In this document: positions 21,228-29,707 of the stretch, piece after piece | Numbering within the stretch: the first letter of the stretch is position 1 | How the letters are laid out: each line of letters starts with the position of its first letter | Assembly (NCBI GenBank): GCA_025352045.1 | Contig: JANXUD010000026.1 | Location: forward strand, 1 to 64,000 | DNA: 64,000 bases | Reading direction: 5' to 3' | DNA from: Gammaproteobacteria bacterium | GTDB taxonomy: Bacteria > Pseudomonadota > Gammaproteobacteria > Xanthomonadales > Xanthomonadaceae | The notes under the pieces: generated by a model | Database searches by the model: none | What the model was told of the DNA's origin: nothing | What the model saw: only the letters and a program-made list of their open reading frames with translations | Made by a program: the position numbers and the translations under genes

Positions 21228-21268
21228 GCGATATTGTCGGGGAAATGCACTCTGGCTCCTTTTCTTCC
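21179..21268. repeat. 27-nt imperfect inverted repeat spanning the ATP-grasp stop codon
   Basis: Left arm 21179-21205 contains AAAGTGGTCAGAGCACATTTC is split here as AAAGTGGTCAGAG then CACATTTC; right arm 21242-21268 starts GAAATGCACTCTGG and continues CTCCTTTTCTTCC. The reverse complement of the right arm matches the left at 21 of 27 positions. The loop of 36 nt contains the stop codon. This could form a terminator-like hairpin or be the remnant of a mobile palindrome. Confidence 0.7.
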
Positions 21269-21304
21269 GGGGTAAAATGCCCGACCCCGACTCCTCGGCA
21301 TCAA

Positions 21305-21325
21305 ATCGCGGCTGAAGCCGCTCCC
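21305..21325 (-). repeat. REP-like palindrome upstream of etfB
   Basis: Reads ATCGCGGCTGAAGCCGCTC, the reverse complement of the copies at 18101 and 20061. It ends about 12 nt before the etfB start and so lies where the ribosome site would be; it may influence etfB translation. Confidence 0.85.
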
Positions 21326-21336
21326 ACGGTGAAATG

Positions 21337-22086
21337 ATGAAGATTCTGGTCGCCTACAAGCGCGTGGTGGACTACAACGTCCGCATCCAGGTGAAGCCCG
21401 ATGGCTCGGGCGTGGTCACCGACGGAGTCAAGCTGTCCGCCAATCCCTTCGACGAAATCGCCCTGGAGGAAGCGCTGCGCCTGCGCGACAAGGGCATCGC
21501 GACCGAAGTCATCGTGGCGACCATCGCGCCCGCCGACGCCGGCCCGCACCTGCGCAATGGCCTGGCCATGGGCGCCAATCGCGCCATCCACGTGGTCTGC
21601 GATGCCGGCGGCGTGCAGCCGCTGACCGCGGCCCGCATCCTGCTCAAGCTGGTCGAGAAGGAACAGCCGGGCCTGGTGATCCTGGGCAAGCAGGCGATCG
21701 ACGACGACGCCAGCCAGACCGGCCAGATGCTGGCCACGCTCTGGGGCCGGCCGCAGGCGACCTTCGCCAGCAAGCTCGAGATCAACGGCGACAGTGCGCG
21801 CGTCACCCGCGAGGTGGATGCAGGCCTGGAAGTGCTCGACGTGCAGCTGCCCGCCGTCGTCACCACCGACCTGCGCCTCAACGAACCGCGCTTCATCAAG
21901 CTGCCCGACATCATGAAGGCCAAGTCCAAGCCGCTGGAGACGATCCCGTTGGCCGACCTGGGCGTGGATGCGGGCCACCTGCTGGTGGCCAAGTCCTACG
22001 CACCGCCGGCCAAGCGCAGCAAGGGCGTGATGGTCAAGGACGTCGCCGAACTGGTCGCCGCGCTGCGTGCCAAGAGCCTGGCCTGA
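21337..22086 (+). CDS. etfB: Electron transfer flavoprotein, beta subunit
   Basis: 249 residues starting MKILVAYKRVVDYNVRIQVK, the classic EtfB N-terminus; the ATG three nt upstream (21334) is possible but too close to the GGTGA at 21328. Conserved AMP-binding loop VILGKQAIDDDASQTGQMLA and LPAVVTTDLRLNEPRFIKLPDIMKAKSK (in parts) are present. With EtfA it passes electrons from acyl-CoA and other dehydrogenases to ETF-quinone oxidoreductase. A REP palindrome sits directly upstream. Confidence 0.97.
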   Translation: MKILVAYKRVVDYNVRIQVKPDGSGVVTDGVKLSANPFDEIALEEALRLRDKGIATEVIVATIAPADAGPHLRNGLAMGANRAIHVVCDAGGVQPLTAARILLKLVEKEQPGLVILGKQAIDDDASQTGQMLATLWGRPQATFASKLEINGDSARVTREVDAGLEVLDVQLPAVVTTDLRLNEPRFIKLPDIMKAKSKPLETIPLADLGVDAGHLLVAKSYAPPAKRSKGVMVKDVAELVAALRAKSLA

Positions 22087-22132
22087 GCGCGCCCCGCGCG
22101 CCGCGCCACAACGAATTTGCAAGGGATAGACA

Positions 22133-23077
22133 ATGAGCAAGATCCTGATCGTCGCCGAGCACCTCAACGGCAAGCTGAACTCCTCCACCGCGCGCTGCGT
22201 GGCCTGCGCCGCCGCGATCGGAGCGCAGTCCGTGGACGTGCTGGTGCTGTCCGACGCACCGGAGGCGATCGCGGCGGAGGCTGCGCAGATCGCCGGCGTG
22301 TCGCGTGTGCGCACGGTCGCCAACGCGGCCAACGCCCACGCCATCGCCCAGGTGCTGGCGCCGCAGGTGGCCAAGGTCGCCGCCGACGGCTACACCCACG
22401 TGCTCGCGCCCTCGACCACCTTCGGCAAGGATCTGCTGCCCTGCGTCGCCGCCCTGCTGGACGTGGCCCAGGTGAGCGACGTGATGGCGGTGGACGATGC
22501 GCATACGTTCAAGCGCCCGATCTACGCCGGCAATGCCATCGTGACGGTCACCGCGCCGTCGGACCGGACCGTGGTCGCCACGGTGCGCACCGCATCCTGG
22601 CCGCCAGCCGCCGGCGGAGGCAGCGCGACGGTCGAGGCTGTCGCGGTTGAAGGCGTCACCCTGCCGACCCACACCAGCTTCGTCGAGCTGCAGCAGGGCA
22701 AAAGCGACCGCCCCGACCTGCAGAGCGCACGCAAGGTCGTTTCCGGCGGTCGCGCGCTGGGCAGCGCCGACGCGTTCAAGATCATCTATTCGCTGGCAGA
22801 CAGGATGGGCGCCGCGGTCGGCGCATCGCGTGCGGCGGTGGACGCCGGCTACGTGCCGAACGAATTGCAGGTCGGCCAGACCGGCAAGATCATCGCGCCG
22901 GACCTCTACGTCGCCATCGGCATCTCCGGTGCCATCCAGCACCTCACCGGCATCAAGGATGCCGGCACGATCGTGGCAATCAACAAGGACGCAGAAGCGC
23001 CGATCTTCGAGATCGCCGACTATGGCCTGGTCGGCGACCTGTTCACCATCCTGCCCGAGCTCGAAAAAGCACTCTGA
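22133..23077 (+). CDS. etfA: Electron transfer flavoprotein, alpha subunit
   Basis: 314 residues with the EtfA start [16 protein letters not shown] and the FAD-binding C-terminal domain: [20 protein letters not shown], then the signature [18 protein letters not shown] and [26 protein letters not shown] precedes the ATG. It is 46 nt after etfB and overlaps the next gene by one nt (TGATG). In xanthomonads etfA marks one border of the variable LPS locus, whose other border is metB. Confidence 0.97.
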   Translation: MSKILIVAEHLNGKLNSSTARCVACAAAIGAQSVDVLVLSDAPEAIAAEAAQIAGVSRVRTVANAANAHAIAQVLAPQVAKVAADGYTHVLAPSTTFGKDLLPCVAALLDVAQVSDVMAVDDAHTFKRPIYAGNAIVTVTAPSDRTVVATVRTASWPPAAGGGSATVEAVAVEGVTLPTHTSFVELQQGKSDRPDLQSARKVVSGGRALGSADAFKIIYSLADRMGAAVGASRAAVDAGYVPNELQVGQTGKIIAPDLYVAIGISGAIQHLTGIKDAGTIVAINKDAEAPIFEIADYGLVGDLFTILPELEKAL

Positions 23078-24582
23078 TGCCCAAATCCCTCTGGACCCCC
23101 GGCCAGGATCGAGTCGACCGCGCCAACCTCAGCCGCTTCATGCGCTTCGTGCGCGAGGAGGCTGGCAACGCGGACCTCAACAGCTATGCCCCGCTCTGGC
23201 GCCTGTCCGTGGACCAGCCGGCGAAGTTCTGGACGCTGCTGTGGGATTTCGTCGGCATCCGCGGCAGCGGCGAGCGCAGCCCCGTGCTGGTGGACGACGA
23301 AGGCATGGCCTCTGCGCGCTGGTTCCCCGGCGTCAACCTCAACTTCGCGCACAACCTGCTGCGATTCGACGACGAGCGCACCGCCATCCGCACGCTGGCG
23401 CCCGAGGGCGAGCGCGCGGTGCTGACCTATGCCCAGCTCAATCGCCGCGTGGCCGCGCTGTCGGCCGCGATGCGCGCCGCCGGCCTGGCCCCGGGCGACC
23501 GGGTGGCGGCCCTGCTGCCGAACGGTCCCGAAGCGATCGTGGCGATGCTTGCAGCCGCCAGCGTCGGCGCGGCCTGGTTCAACTGTCCGGCCAGCCTGTC
23601 GCAAGCGCAGGCCGCGGCGGTGCTGGCCAGCCTGCAACCGCGCCTGGTGTTTGCCGATGTCGCCGCCGACCTCGATGGGCTCGACGCCGTGCTCGCGAGC
23701 GGCGCGGCCGCCGTGCTGATGCGCGGTCCGGCCCCCGAGGACGGGTCGGCCACCGGGCTGCTGGCCTTCGTCGCCGACCACGCGGATGCACCGCTGGAGT
23801 TCACCCCCCTGCCCTTCGACCAGCCGCTATACCTGACCGTCGCCGCGCCGAACGATGGCGCACGCGAGGTACTGGTGCACGGCGCCGGCGGCACGCTGAT
23901 CCAGCACTTGAAGGAATTGGTGCTGCACGCCGACCTCAGGCGCGAGGACCGGATCTTCTTCCACGCCGACAACGATGCGATGTCGTGGTACTGGCTGGCC
24001 TCGAGCCTGGCCACCGGCGCGACCCTGGTGCTGCACGAAACCGGCGATCTTCCGCCCGATGGCGATGCGCTCTGGGACCTCGTGGACGAGGCCGGCATCA
24101 CGGTGCTCGGCGTGCATGCGGCCTGGCTCGATGCCGCGACCCGCAGCGGCCGCGTGCCGCGCGAGACGCACCGCCTGCAGTCGCTCAAGACCATCCTCAC
24201 CGCCGGCCCGGCACTGGCGGCCGACAGCTACGAGTACGTGTACCGGGACATCAAGGAGCGCGTGTTCCTGGCTCCGGTCGCCACCGGCATTGACACGTTG
24301 GCCTGCGTCGCGATCGGTGCGCCCCTGCTACCGGTGAACGCGGGCGAGATTCCGTGTCGCGCGCTGGGCATGGAAGTCGAAGTGCTGGACGCCGATGGCC
24401 ATCCGCTGGTGGATGCCGAGGGCGACCTGGCGGTCTGCGCGCCCTTCCCGTCGATGCCGCTGGGGTACTGGAACGATCCCGACGGCGCGCGCTACGCGGC
24501 GGCGCATTTCTCGCGCCACCCGGGCGTGTGGTGCTGCGGCGAGCGCGCCACGCTCACCGCACACGAGTCCCTCATCCTGTAG
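23077..24582 (+). CDS. Degenerate, truncated acetoacetyl-CoA synthetase-like protein
   Basis: 501 residues, whereas AacS is usually near 650. The N-terminus (LSRFMRFVREEAG, FPGVNLNFAHNLL) and middle (HGAGGTLIQHLKELVLHADL, LLPVNAGEIPCRALGMEVEV) are plainly AacS-derived. But the adenylate P-loop, normally SSGTTGLPK, reads AAPNDGAREVL at 256-266, the TTTGWMMW block reads ADNDAMSWYW, the GGTD motif is lost, and the frame stops at HESLIL before the C-terminal domain with the catalytic lysine. Coding quality is good and uninterrupted, so it is probably expressed. Synthetase activity is unlikely. It overlaps etfA by one nt and faces a CoA-transferase pair 4 nt away. Confidence 0.8.
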   Translation: MPKSLWTPGQDRVDRANLSRFMRFVREEAGNADLNSYAPLWRLSVDQPAKFWTLLWDFVGIRGSGERSPVLVDDEGMASARWFPGVNLNFAHNLLRFDDERTAIRTLAPEGERAVLTYAQLNRRVAALSAAMRAAGLAPGDRVAALLPNGPEAIVAMLAAASVGAAWFNCPASLSQAQAAAVLASLQPRLVFADVAADLDGLDAVLASGAAAVLMRGPAPEDGSATGLLAFVADHADAPLEFTPLPFDQPLYLTVAAPNDGAREVLVHGAGGTLIQHLKELVLHADLRREDRIFFHADNDAMSWYWLASSLATGATLVLHETGDLPPDGDALWDLVDEAGITVLGVHAAWLDAATRSGRVPRETHRLQSLKTILTAGPALAADSYEYVYRDIKERVFLAPVATGIDTLACVAIGAPLLPVNAGEIPCRALGMEVEVLDADGHPLVDAEGDLAVCAPFPSMPLGYWNDPDGARYAAAHFSRHPGVWCCGERATLTAHESLIL

Positions 24583-24586
24583 AAAT

Positions 24587-25216
24587 TCAGGCGATGAGCG
24601 GGACGCCGGTTTTTTCGCGCAGCTCGTCGGCCGTCACGCCAGGCGCCGCATCCACGACGCGCAGGCCCTGCGGCGTGATGTCGAACACGCCCAGCTCGGT
24701 GATGATGCGGTTGACCACGCCCACGCCGGTCAGCGGCAGCGTGCAGTCGGGCAGGATCTTGTGCTCGCCACCCTTGGCGGTGTGTTCCATCAGCACCACC
24801 ACGCGCTTCACGCCGGCGACCAGGTCCATCGCTCCGCCCATGCCCTTGACCATCTTGCCGGGCACCATCCAGTTGGCCAGGTCGCCGCGGTCGGTCACCT
24901 GCATCGCGCCGAGGATGGCCAGGTCGATATGCCCGCCGCGGATCATCGCGAAGGAATCGTGGCTGCCGAAATAACTGGCGCCGGCGCGCGCGGTCACGGT
25001 CTGCTTGCCGGCGTTGATCAGGTCGGGATCGATTTCGGCGTCCGTCGGGAAGGGCCCGATGCCGAGCAGGCCGTTCTCCGATTGCAGCCACACGTCCATG
25101 CCGTCGGGTATGTGGTTGGCCACCAACGTCGGCAGCCCGATACCCAGATTCACGTAGGCGCCGTCGCTCAGTTCCTTGGCGGCCTGGGCGGCCATTTCGT
25201 CGCGGGTCCAGGGCAT
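24587..25216 (-). CDS. scoB: 3-oxoacid CoA-transferase, subunit B
   Basis: 209 residues. The N-terminus ([20 protein letters not shown]) and [13 protein letters not shown] lead to the catalytic glutamate Glu47 in [13 protein letters not shown]; later [23 protein letters not shown] and [17 protein letters not shown] are family blocks. With subunit A it moves CoA from succinyl-CoA to acetoacetate. It follows subunit A after 10 nt and ends 4 nt from the AacS-like stop. Ketone-body use suits the AacS-like and ETF neighbours. Confidence 0.95.
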   Translation of the reverse strand: MPWTRDEMAAQAAKELSDGAYVNLGIGLPTLVANHIPDGMDVWLQSENGLLGIGPFPTDAEIDPDLINAGKQTVTARAGASYFGSHDSFAMIRGGHIDLAILGAMQVTDRGDLANWMVPGKMVKGMGGAMDLVAGVKRVVVLMEHTAKGGEHKILPDCTLPLTGVGVVNRIITELGVFDITPQGLRVVDAAPGVTADELREKTGVPLIA

Positions 25217-25226
25217 GTCGTGTCCT

Positions 25227-25967
25227 TCAGGCGGGCCGGGTGGTGCGGTTTTCGATGCGCTTCTCGGGGCTCGCGTTGAGCACGATGCGGTCCACGTAGA
25301 TGCCGGGCAGGTGCACCTGGTCCGGATCGATCGCGCCGATCTCCAGCACCTGCTCGGCTTCCACCACGCACAGCGCACCAGCCATCGCGGCGGCGGGATT
25401 GAAATTGCGCGCGGTCTTGCGGAATACCAGGTTGCCCGAGCGATCGGCCTTCCATGCCTTCACCAGCGACACGTCGGTCTTCAGCGCCGTTTCCAGCACG
25501 TACTGCTGGCCGTCGAACTCGCGGGTCTCCTTGCCGTTCGCCACGATGGTGCCGTAGCCGGTGCGGGTGAAGAAGGCCGGGATGCCGGCGCCGCCGGCGC
25601 GCAGGCGCTCGGCCAGCGTGCCCTGCGGGTTGAACTCCAGCTCGAGTTCGCCCGACAGGTACTGGCGCTCGAACTCCTTGTTCTCGCCGACGTAGGACGA
25701 AATCATCTTGCGGATCTGCCGCGTGGCCAGCAACTGGCCGAGGCCGAAACCGTCGACGCCCGCGTTGTTGGAGATGACCGTCAGGTCGCGTACGCCGCTG
25801 TCGCGCAGGGCCAGGATCAGCGCTTCGGGAATCCCACACAGGCCGAAGCCGCCGACCGCCAGGGTCTGGCCGTCGCGGACGATCCCACGCAGCGCCTCGT
25901 CGGCGGAGGGATAGAGCTTGTCCTTGCCGCGTCGGGCGGCGCTGCTGTCGATGGAAGCCTGGGGCAT
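25227..25967 (-). CDS. scoA: 3-oxoacid CoA-transferase, subunit A
   Basis: 246 residues. [35 protein letters not shown] (in parts, 17-51) is the standard subunit A start, with an extra 15 residues ([15 protein letters not shown]) from the ATG at 25967; a shorter start has no better support. [32 protein letters not shown] and [16 protein letters not shown] are diagnostic. A very long open frame continues upstream on this strand but only this section has matching family sequence. It is the first gene of a two-gene operon. Confidence 0.95.
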   Translation of the reverse strand: MPQASIDSSAARRGKDKLYPSADEALRGIVRDGQTLAVGGFGLCGIPEALILALRDSGVRDLTVISNNAGVDGFGLGQLLATRQIRKMISSYVGENKEFERQYLSGELELEFNPQGTLAERLRAGGAGIPAFFTRTGYGTIVANGKETREFDGQQYVLETALKTDVSLVKAWKADRSGNLVFRKTARNFNPAAAMAGALCVVEAEQVLEIGAIDPDQVHLPGIYVDRIVLNASPEKRIENRTTRPA

Positions 25968-26089
25968 GGCGCGGGGCTCTGGCGATTCGATGCGCAATTC
26001 TACCCCCAGGCCCCGGCCCGGGGACCCGTACCTTTGGACAGTGCGGCGCCGCGCCGATGCCGCGCGCGCCGGCGACGGGCAGTCGCGAC

Positions 26090-27679
26090 TCAGTGCAGGC
26101 GGTAGATCCGCACTTCGTGCTCCGGATCGGCGGCGATGCTCGCCGCAGGCAGGCCATCGAAGAATTCTCGGTACGCGGCCGCCTCGACCGGATAGCGCTG
26201 CGGGTCGTCGAGGAAGCGGCCATACATGCCCTGGCTGAAGACCAGGTAGTCGAAGCCCTGCGCGCGATACCAGGCGGGCGGGTGCTCGATCATCCGGCCA
26301 AACGCCTGCAGCCGGTAACGCGCCGGATCCACGAACGGTGCGTAGGACTCGATCGCCACGCGCGAGCCGGCAGGCACGTTGGCGACGATCCAGCGTCGCG
26401 CGACGCTGCGATTGTCCAGCGCCAGCTTGCGGCTGTCGGACACCGTGGCCAGGGCCGGTGGCAGCAGGAGCAGCGCCCCGAGCAGGGCCCCACCGGCCAT
26501 CCTCCAGCCCGGCGAGCGCGCGCTGACGAGTTGGCCCCAGGCCAGGCTGGCCCCGCCCGCCGCCAGCACCGCAAGCGCGGGGATGGCTGGCAACAGCGTG
26601 CGATCGTTGCGCACCGCAAAGCAGCTGACGAAGCCGAGGTAGAGCAGCGGGAAGGCAGCGAGCACGAGCACCTCGCGCCTCGCCTCGCCACGCGCCACGC
26701 CCCAGCCGCGGCCGATCGCGAACGCCGCCAGGAGCAGCATTGCGCCGCCAGTGGTGAACAGGTAGCCCAGGTACCAGGCGAAGGCATGACCCTCCATGCC
26801 GGGATGCCCGGTCGAATAGTGGTGGAACTCGAAGCCGACGCCGTCCAGGAAAGCGTGCGCGTCGAGCACGGCATACGGCGTCGTGGCCAGGAAGCCGAGC
26901 ACGGCGCAAAGCGCCCCGAACGGCAGGCGCCAATCGCGCCATGCGCCGGGCCCGCCGCGCAGCAGGTGCGCCGCGACCAGCGAGATGCCGGCAAGCGCGC
27001 CGTTGTACTTGCTCGACGCCGCCAGGCCAACGAACACGCCCGCCAGTGCGTAATCGCGGGCGCGTCCGCTGCGCAGCACGCGCAGCGAGGCCCAGGTCGT
27101 CGCGAGCACGAACAAGGTGACCAGCGCATCCGGCGTGACCAGGCGGCTGTACTTCACCGCCGCCGGCGACAGCGCGACCAGCAGGGCCGCAAGCAGGCCT
27201 ACCTGCGCGCGCCCGGCCCAGCGCCGCCCCAGCGCGTAAGCAAGCCCCACCGTTGCCAGCCCTGCCAGCAGGGTGACCGAGCGCGCCAGCAACACCACCG
27301 CGGGCATCGGTGCGCGGGTCACGCCCATCGCCAGCTGCAGCGGCGGCTGGATGTCGGCGGGCGAGGCGAACACGCCCATCGCATGCCCGGCCAGGTAGAA
27401 CGGCCAGTAAGCCATGGCATTGAGGTAGAACAGCAGCGAGCTGAAGTGGAACCAGTGCGGGTTGAGGTCGCCGGACTTGAAGATCTGCTGGCTGATGATG
27501 ACGTAGGACGGTTCGTCGGGGTGGTAGATGTAGGGCAGGTCGTAATCCAGCCCCCAGATGCGCAACAGCGCCGCCAGCAGCAGGACCGCGACCAACGGCA
27601 ACAGCGCGTGCCAGCGCCCGCCGCGGCTGCGCGCCGCGGTCGCATCGCCTGCGCCCGTGTCGTCCCTCGGTCCCCGCAT
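26090..27679 (-). CDS. GT-C / family 39-like membrane glycosyltransferase
   Basis: 529 residues (543 if the ATG at 27721 is used; 27679 is preferred as it follows a GAGGGGA ribosome site). About eleven membrane helices. The first periplasmic loop has YHPDEPSYV with Asp55-Glu56, the acidic pair expected of ArnT/PMT-type enzymes that use polyprenyl-phosphate sugars as donors. Later LGFVSCFAVRNDRTLLPAIP resembles the conserved GT39 region, and the last 130 residues are soluble. It lies at the etfA-side edge of the polysaccharide locus, divergent from the gene at 27750. Donor and acceptor are unknown. Confidence 0.8.
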   Translation of the reverse strand: MRGPRDDTGAGDATAARSRGGRWHALLPLVAVLLLAALLRIWGLDYDLPYIYHPDEPSYVIISQQIFKSGDLNPHWFHFSSLLFYLNAMAYWPFYLAGHAMGVFASPADIQPPLQLAMGVTRAPMPAVVLLARSVTLLAGLATVGLAYALGRRWAGRAQVGLLAALLVALSPAAVKYSRLVTPDALVTLFVLATTWASLRVLRSGRARDYALAGVFVGLAASSKYNGALAGISLVAAHLLRGGPGAWRDWRLPFGALCAVLGFLATTPYAVLDAHAFLDGVGFEFHHYSTGHPGMEGHAFAWYLGYLFTTGGAMLLLAAFAIGRGWGVARGEARREVLVLAAFPLLYLGFVSCFAVRNDRTLLPAIPALAVLAAGGASLAWGQLVSARSPGWRMAGGALLGALLLLPPALATVSDSRKLALDNRSVARRWIVANVPAGSRVAIESYAPFVDPARYRLQAFGRMIEHPPAWYRAQGFDYLVFSQGMYGRFLDDPQRYPVEAAAYREFFDGLPAASIAADPEHEVRIYRLH

Positions 27680-27737
27680 CGCCCCGGTCCCCTCGCGGCA
27701 TCGCGCCGTCTCCGGCGGCATCCCAGTGTACCGAGGT

Positions 27738-27743
27738 TAGAAT
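27738..27743 (+). promoter_or_regulatory. TAGAAT -10-like box abutting the start at 27750
   Basis: TAGAATC ends 6 nt before the ATG at 27750, and the 20 nt before the ATG contain no ribosome site. If transcription starts 6-7 nt after the box, the message begins at the ATG itself. No consensus -35 is present. Confidence 0.45.
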
Positions 27744-27749
27744 CCGCGC

Positions 27750-29294
27750 ATGTCCCCGACCCTCCGCGACCGCGTCGGCCCGCAGGCCTGGCCGCTGCTG
27801 CTCGCGATCGGCCTGCCCCTGCTGGCCACCCTGCTGGTGGGCGGCGATTCGAACTGGGACCTTCGCAACTACCACCTGTACGACGCGCATGCCCTGCTGA
27901 GCGGACGCGCCGCGCTCGACGTCGCGCCGGCGCAGGTCCAGAGCTGGCACAACCCCCTGCTCGACCTGCCGATGTACTGGCTCGCGACCTCGGGCCTGCC
28001 GGCGCGCATGACGACGCTGTGGTTGGCGCTGCCGGCGATGGCCACCTTGTGGTGCCTGCTGTGCCTGCAGTCGCGCCTGTCGCCGACGCCGCCCACGCGA
28101 CTCGCGCAGGCTGTGCTTGCGGCGCTCGCCTTCTCCGGCGCTGCGGCCTGGTCCACCTTCGCGTCGAGCATGGACGATGGCTTCGTCGCGGCCGGCATCG
28201 CGCTGGCGCTGTGCTTCGTCGTCGATGCGCCGGAGCGCCGGGGGTCGACCGCCTGGGCACTGGCCGGCCTGGCGGCCGGCGCCACCGCGGGGCTCAAGCT
28301 GAGCGCGGCCATCTACTGCGTCGCACTGGCGGTGGCCGCCCTGCCCGGCGGCGGTCCGCGCGACAAGGCCGCGCGCGTGCTGCCGCTCGCGCTGGGCGGA
28401 TTGGCGGGATTCACGCTCAGCTATGGCTGGTGGGGCTGGCGCATGGCCGCCGAGTTCGGCAATCCGGTGTTTCCCTACTTCAACCAGTGGTTCCATTCCC
28501 GGGCCGCCCTGCCGCTGGATTTCGCCGACGCGCGCTTCCGCCCGCACTCCGTCGGCGATGCGCTGCTGGCGCCCGTGCACCTGCTGCGCAACAGCCGCCT
28601 GTTTTCCGAACTCACCCTGCGCGATCCCCGCCTGCTCTGTGCGTTGCTGGCGTTTCCGATCCTGGGCTGGCGCGCGCCAGCGGGCGGCCTGCGCACCCTG
28701 GCCGTGTTCGTGGTCGCCGCCTTCGCCTGCTGGATCGCGCAATACGGCATCTACCGTTACGCGATCGTGCTGGAAGTCCTCGGGGCGCTGGGCCTGGTGC
28801 TCGCCTTGCAGCGCGTGCCCGGCAAGCACAGCGTCACCGTGGCCCTGGTGCTTGCCTTCGTCCTGGTCTCGGCCGATACCCGCCGCCCGCACTGGGGGCG
28901 CGATGCCACCGGGACAGTCGCGGGACTGCGTGCACCATCCCTGGGCAGCGATGCACTGGTGGTGACCGCCAGCGACGCGCCACTGGCCTATCTCGCGCTG
29001 GGACTGCCCGCGCAGGTGCCCCTGGTCGGGCTGGCGAACAATTTCATGCAGCCGGACCGATGCACGGCCTTGCAGTCGCGCGCCGCGCACCTGCTTGCAT
29101 CCCATGCAGGGCCGATGTGGTTGCTCTCTGCGGATGCGCCAGCGCCGGCGGACCTGGCCATGCTGCACCGGGCCTATGGCTTCGATGTCGCTGGTCCCTG
29201 CGTGGACTATCCCAATCCACTCGCGGCTGCGCGCCTGTGTCCCTTGCGCCGGGTGGGGCCGGTGCGCACGGAGTGCACGCCTCAGGCGCGATAG
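27750..29294 (+). CDS. Polytopic membrane protein, probable GT-C glycosyltransferase
   Basis: 514 residues with ten or more hydrophobic segments. The N-terminal loop GGDSNWDLRNYHLYDAHALL followed by WHNPLLDLPMYWLA recurs in uncharacterised membrane proteins of polysaccharide clusters and carries several acidic residues as in GT-C folds. The last ~110 residues are soluble with four Cys. It reads towards and overlaps by 13 nt the end of the minus-strand GtrA gene. I infer a role in periplasmic sugar transfer from topology and setting only. Confidence 0.68.
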   Translation: MSPTLRDRVGPQAWPLLLAIGLPLLATLLVGGDSNWDLRNYHLYDAHALLSGRAALDVAPAQVQSWHNPLLDLPMYWLATSGLPARMTTLWLALPAMATLWCLLCLQSRLSPTPPTRLAQAVLAALAFSGAAAWSTFASSMDDGFVAAGIALALCFVVDAPERRGSTAWALAGLAAGATAGLKLSAAIYCVALAVAALPGGGPRDKAARVLPLALGGLAGFTLSYGWWGWRMAAEFGNPVFPYFNQWFHSRAALPLDFADARFRPHSVGDALLAPVHLLRNSRLFSELTLRDPRLLCALLAFPILGWRAPAGGLRTLAVFVVAAFACWIAQYGIYRYAIVLEVLGALGLVLALQRVPGKHSVTVALVLAFVLVSADTRRPHWGRDATGTVAGLRAPSLGSDALVVTASDAPLAYLALGLPAQVPLVGLANNFMQPDRCTALQSRAAHLLASHAGPMWLLSADAPAPADLAMLHRAYGFDVAGPCVDYPNPLAAARLCPLRRVGPVRTECTPQAR

Positions 29295-29707
29295 ACGAAG
29301 CGCCGCGCGGCCAGGTAATTGAACACCATCGCGCCGAGCGATCCCATCGCCAGCGGCAGCAACTGCGCCGAACCCCGGCCCAGCCCGGCACGCACGGCGA
29401 CGTAGAAGATCGCGAAGTTCAACGCGATGCCGATCGACTGCATTCCGAAATGCCGCAGGTATTCATCGCGCTTTCGATGCACGCTGTCGCCCGTGCGGAA
29501 GACATAGTGCCGGTTCAGCAGCCAGGTGACGCCAGTTGCCGGCAGGAAGGCCAGCGCGCGAGCCGGGAATACCGGGATGCCGAGCACCTGCGTTGCCAGC
29601 AGGAAAAGCAGCGCATCGGTCGCGAAGCCGGCGCAGCCGACGAGGGCGAAGCCGAGCGGTTGCCGAAGGCGCGGCGCCAGCCCGTTCACCCACGGCGCCC
29701 GGCTCAT
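29282..29707 (-). CDS. GtrA-family membrane protein (lipid-linked sugar flippase type)
   Basis: 141 residues, four membrane helices. QPLGFALVGCAGFATDALLF, the central FLPATGVTWLLNRHYVFRTG and the terminal GAMVFNYLAARRFVYRA are the GtrA pattern. GtrA proteins are thought to move polyprenyl-phosphate sugars across the inner membrane. It overlaps the upstream glycosyltransferase gene by 4 nt, giving a GtrB-GtrA pair as in phage serotype-conversion modules. Confidence 0.9.
   Translation of the reverse strand: MSRAPWVNGLAPRLRQPLGFALVGCAGFATDALLFLLATQVLGIPVFPARALAFLPATGVTWLLNRHYVFRTGDSVHRKRDEYLRHFGMQSIGIALNFAIFYVAVRAGLGRGSAQLLPLAMGSLGAMVFNYLAARRFVYRA

Noticed and set aside
24583..24974. Missing C-terminal part of the AacS-like protein in another frame
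   Set aside because: The DNA after the stop is scoB on the other strand; none of the plus frames shows AacS-like sequence, so a frameshift does not explain the truncation.
25968..29168. Very long open frame on the minus strand upstream of scoA
   Set aside because: It is antisense or out of frame to two well-supported membrane protein genes, has Arg/Pro/Gln-rich composition and no family motifs. G+C bias keeps such frames open.
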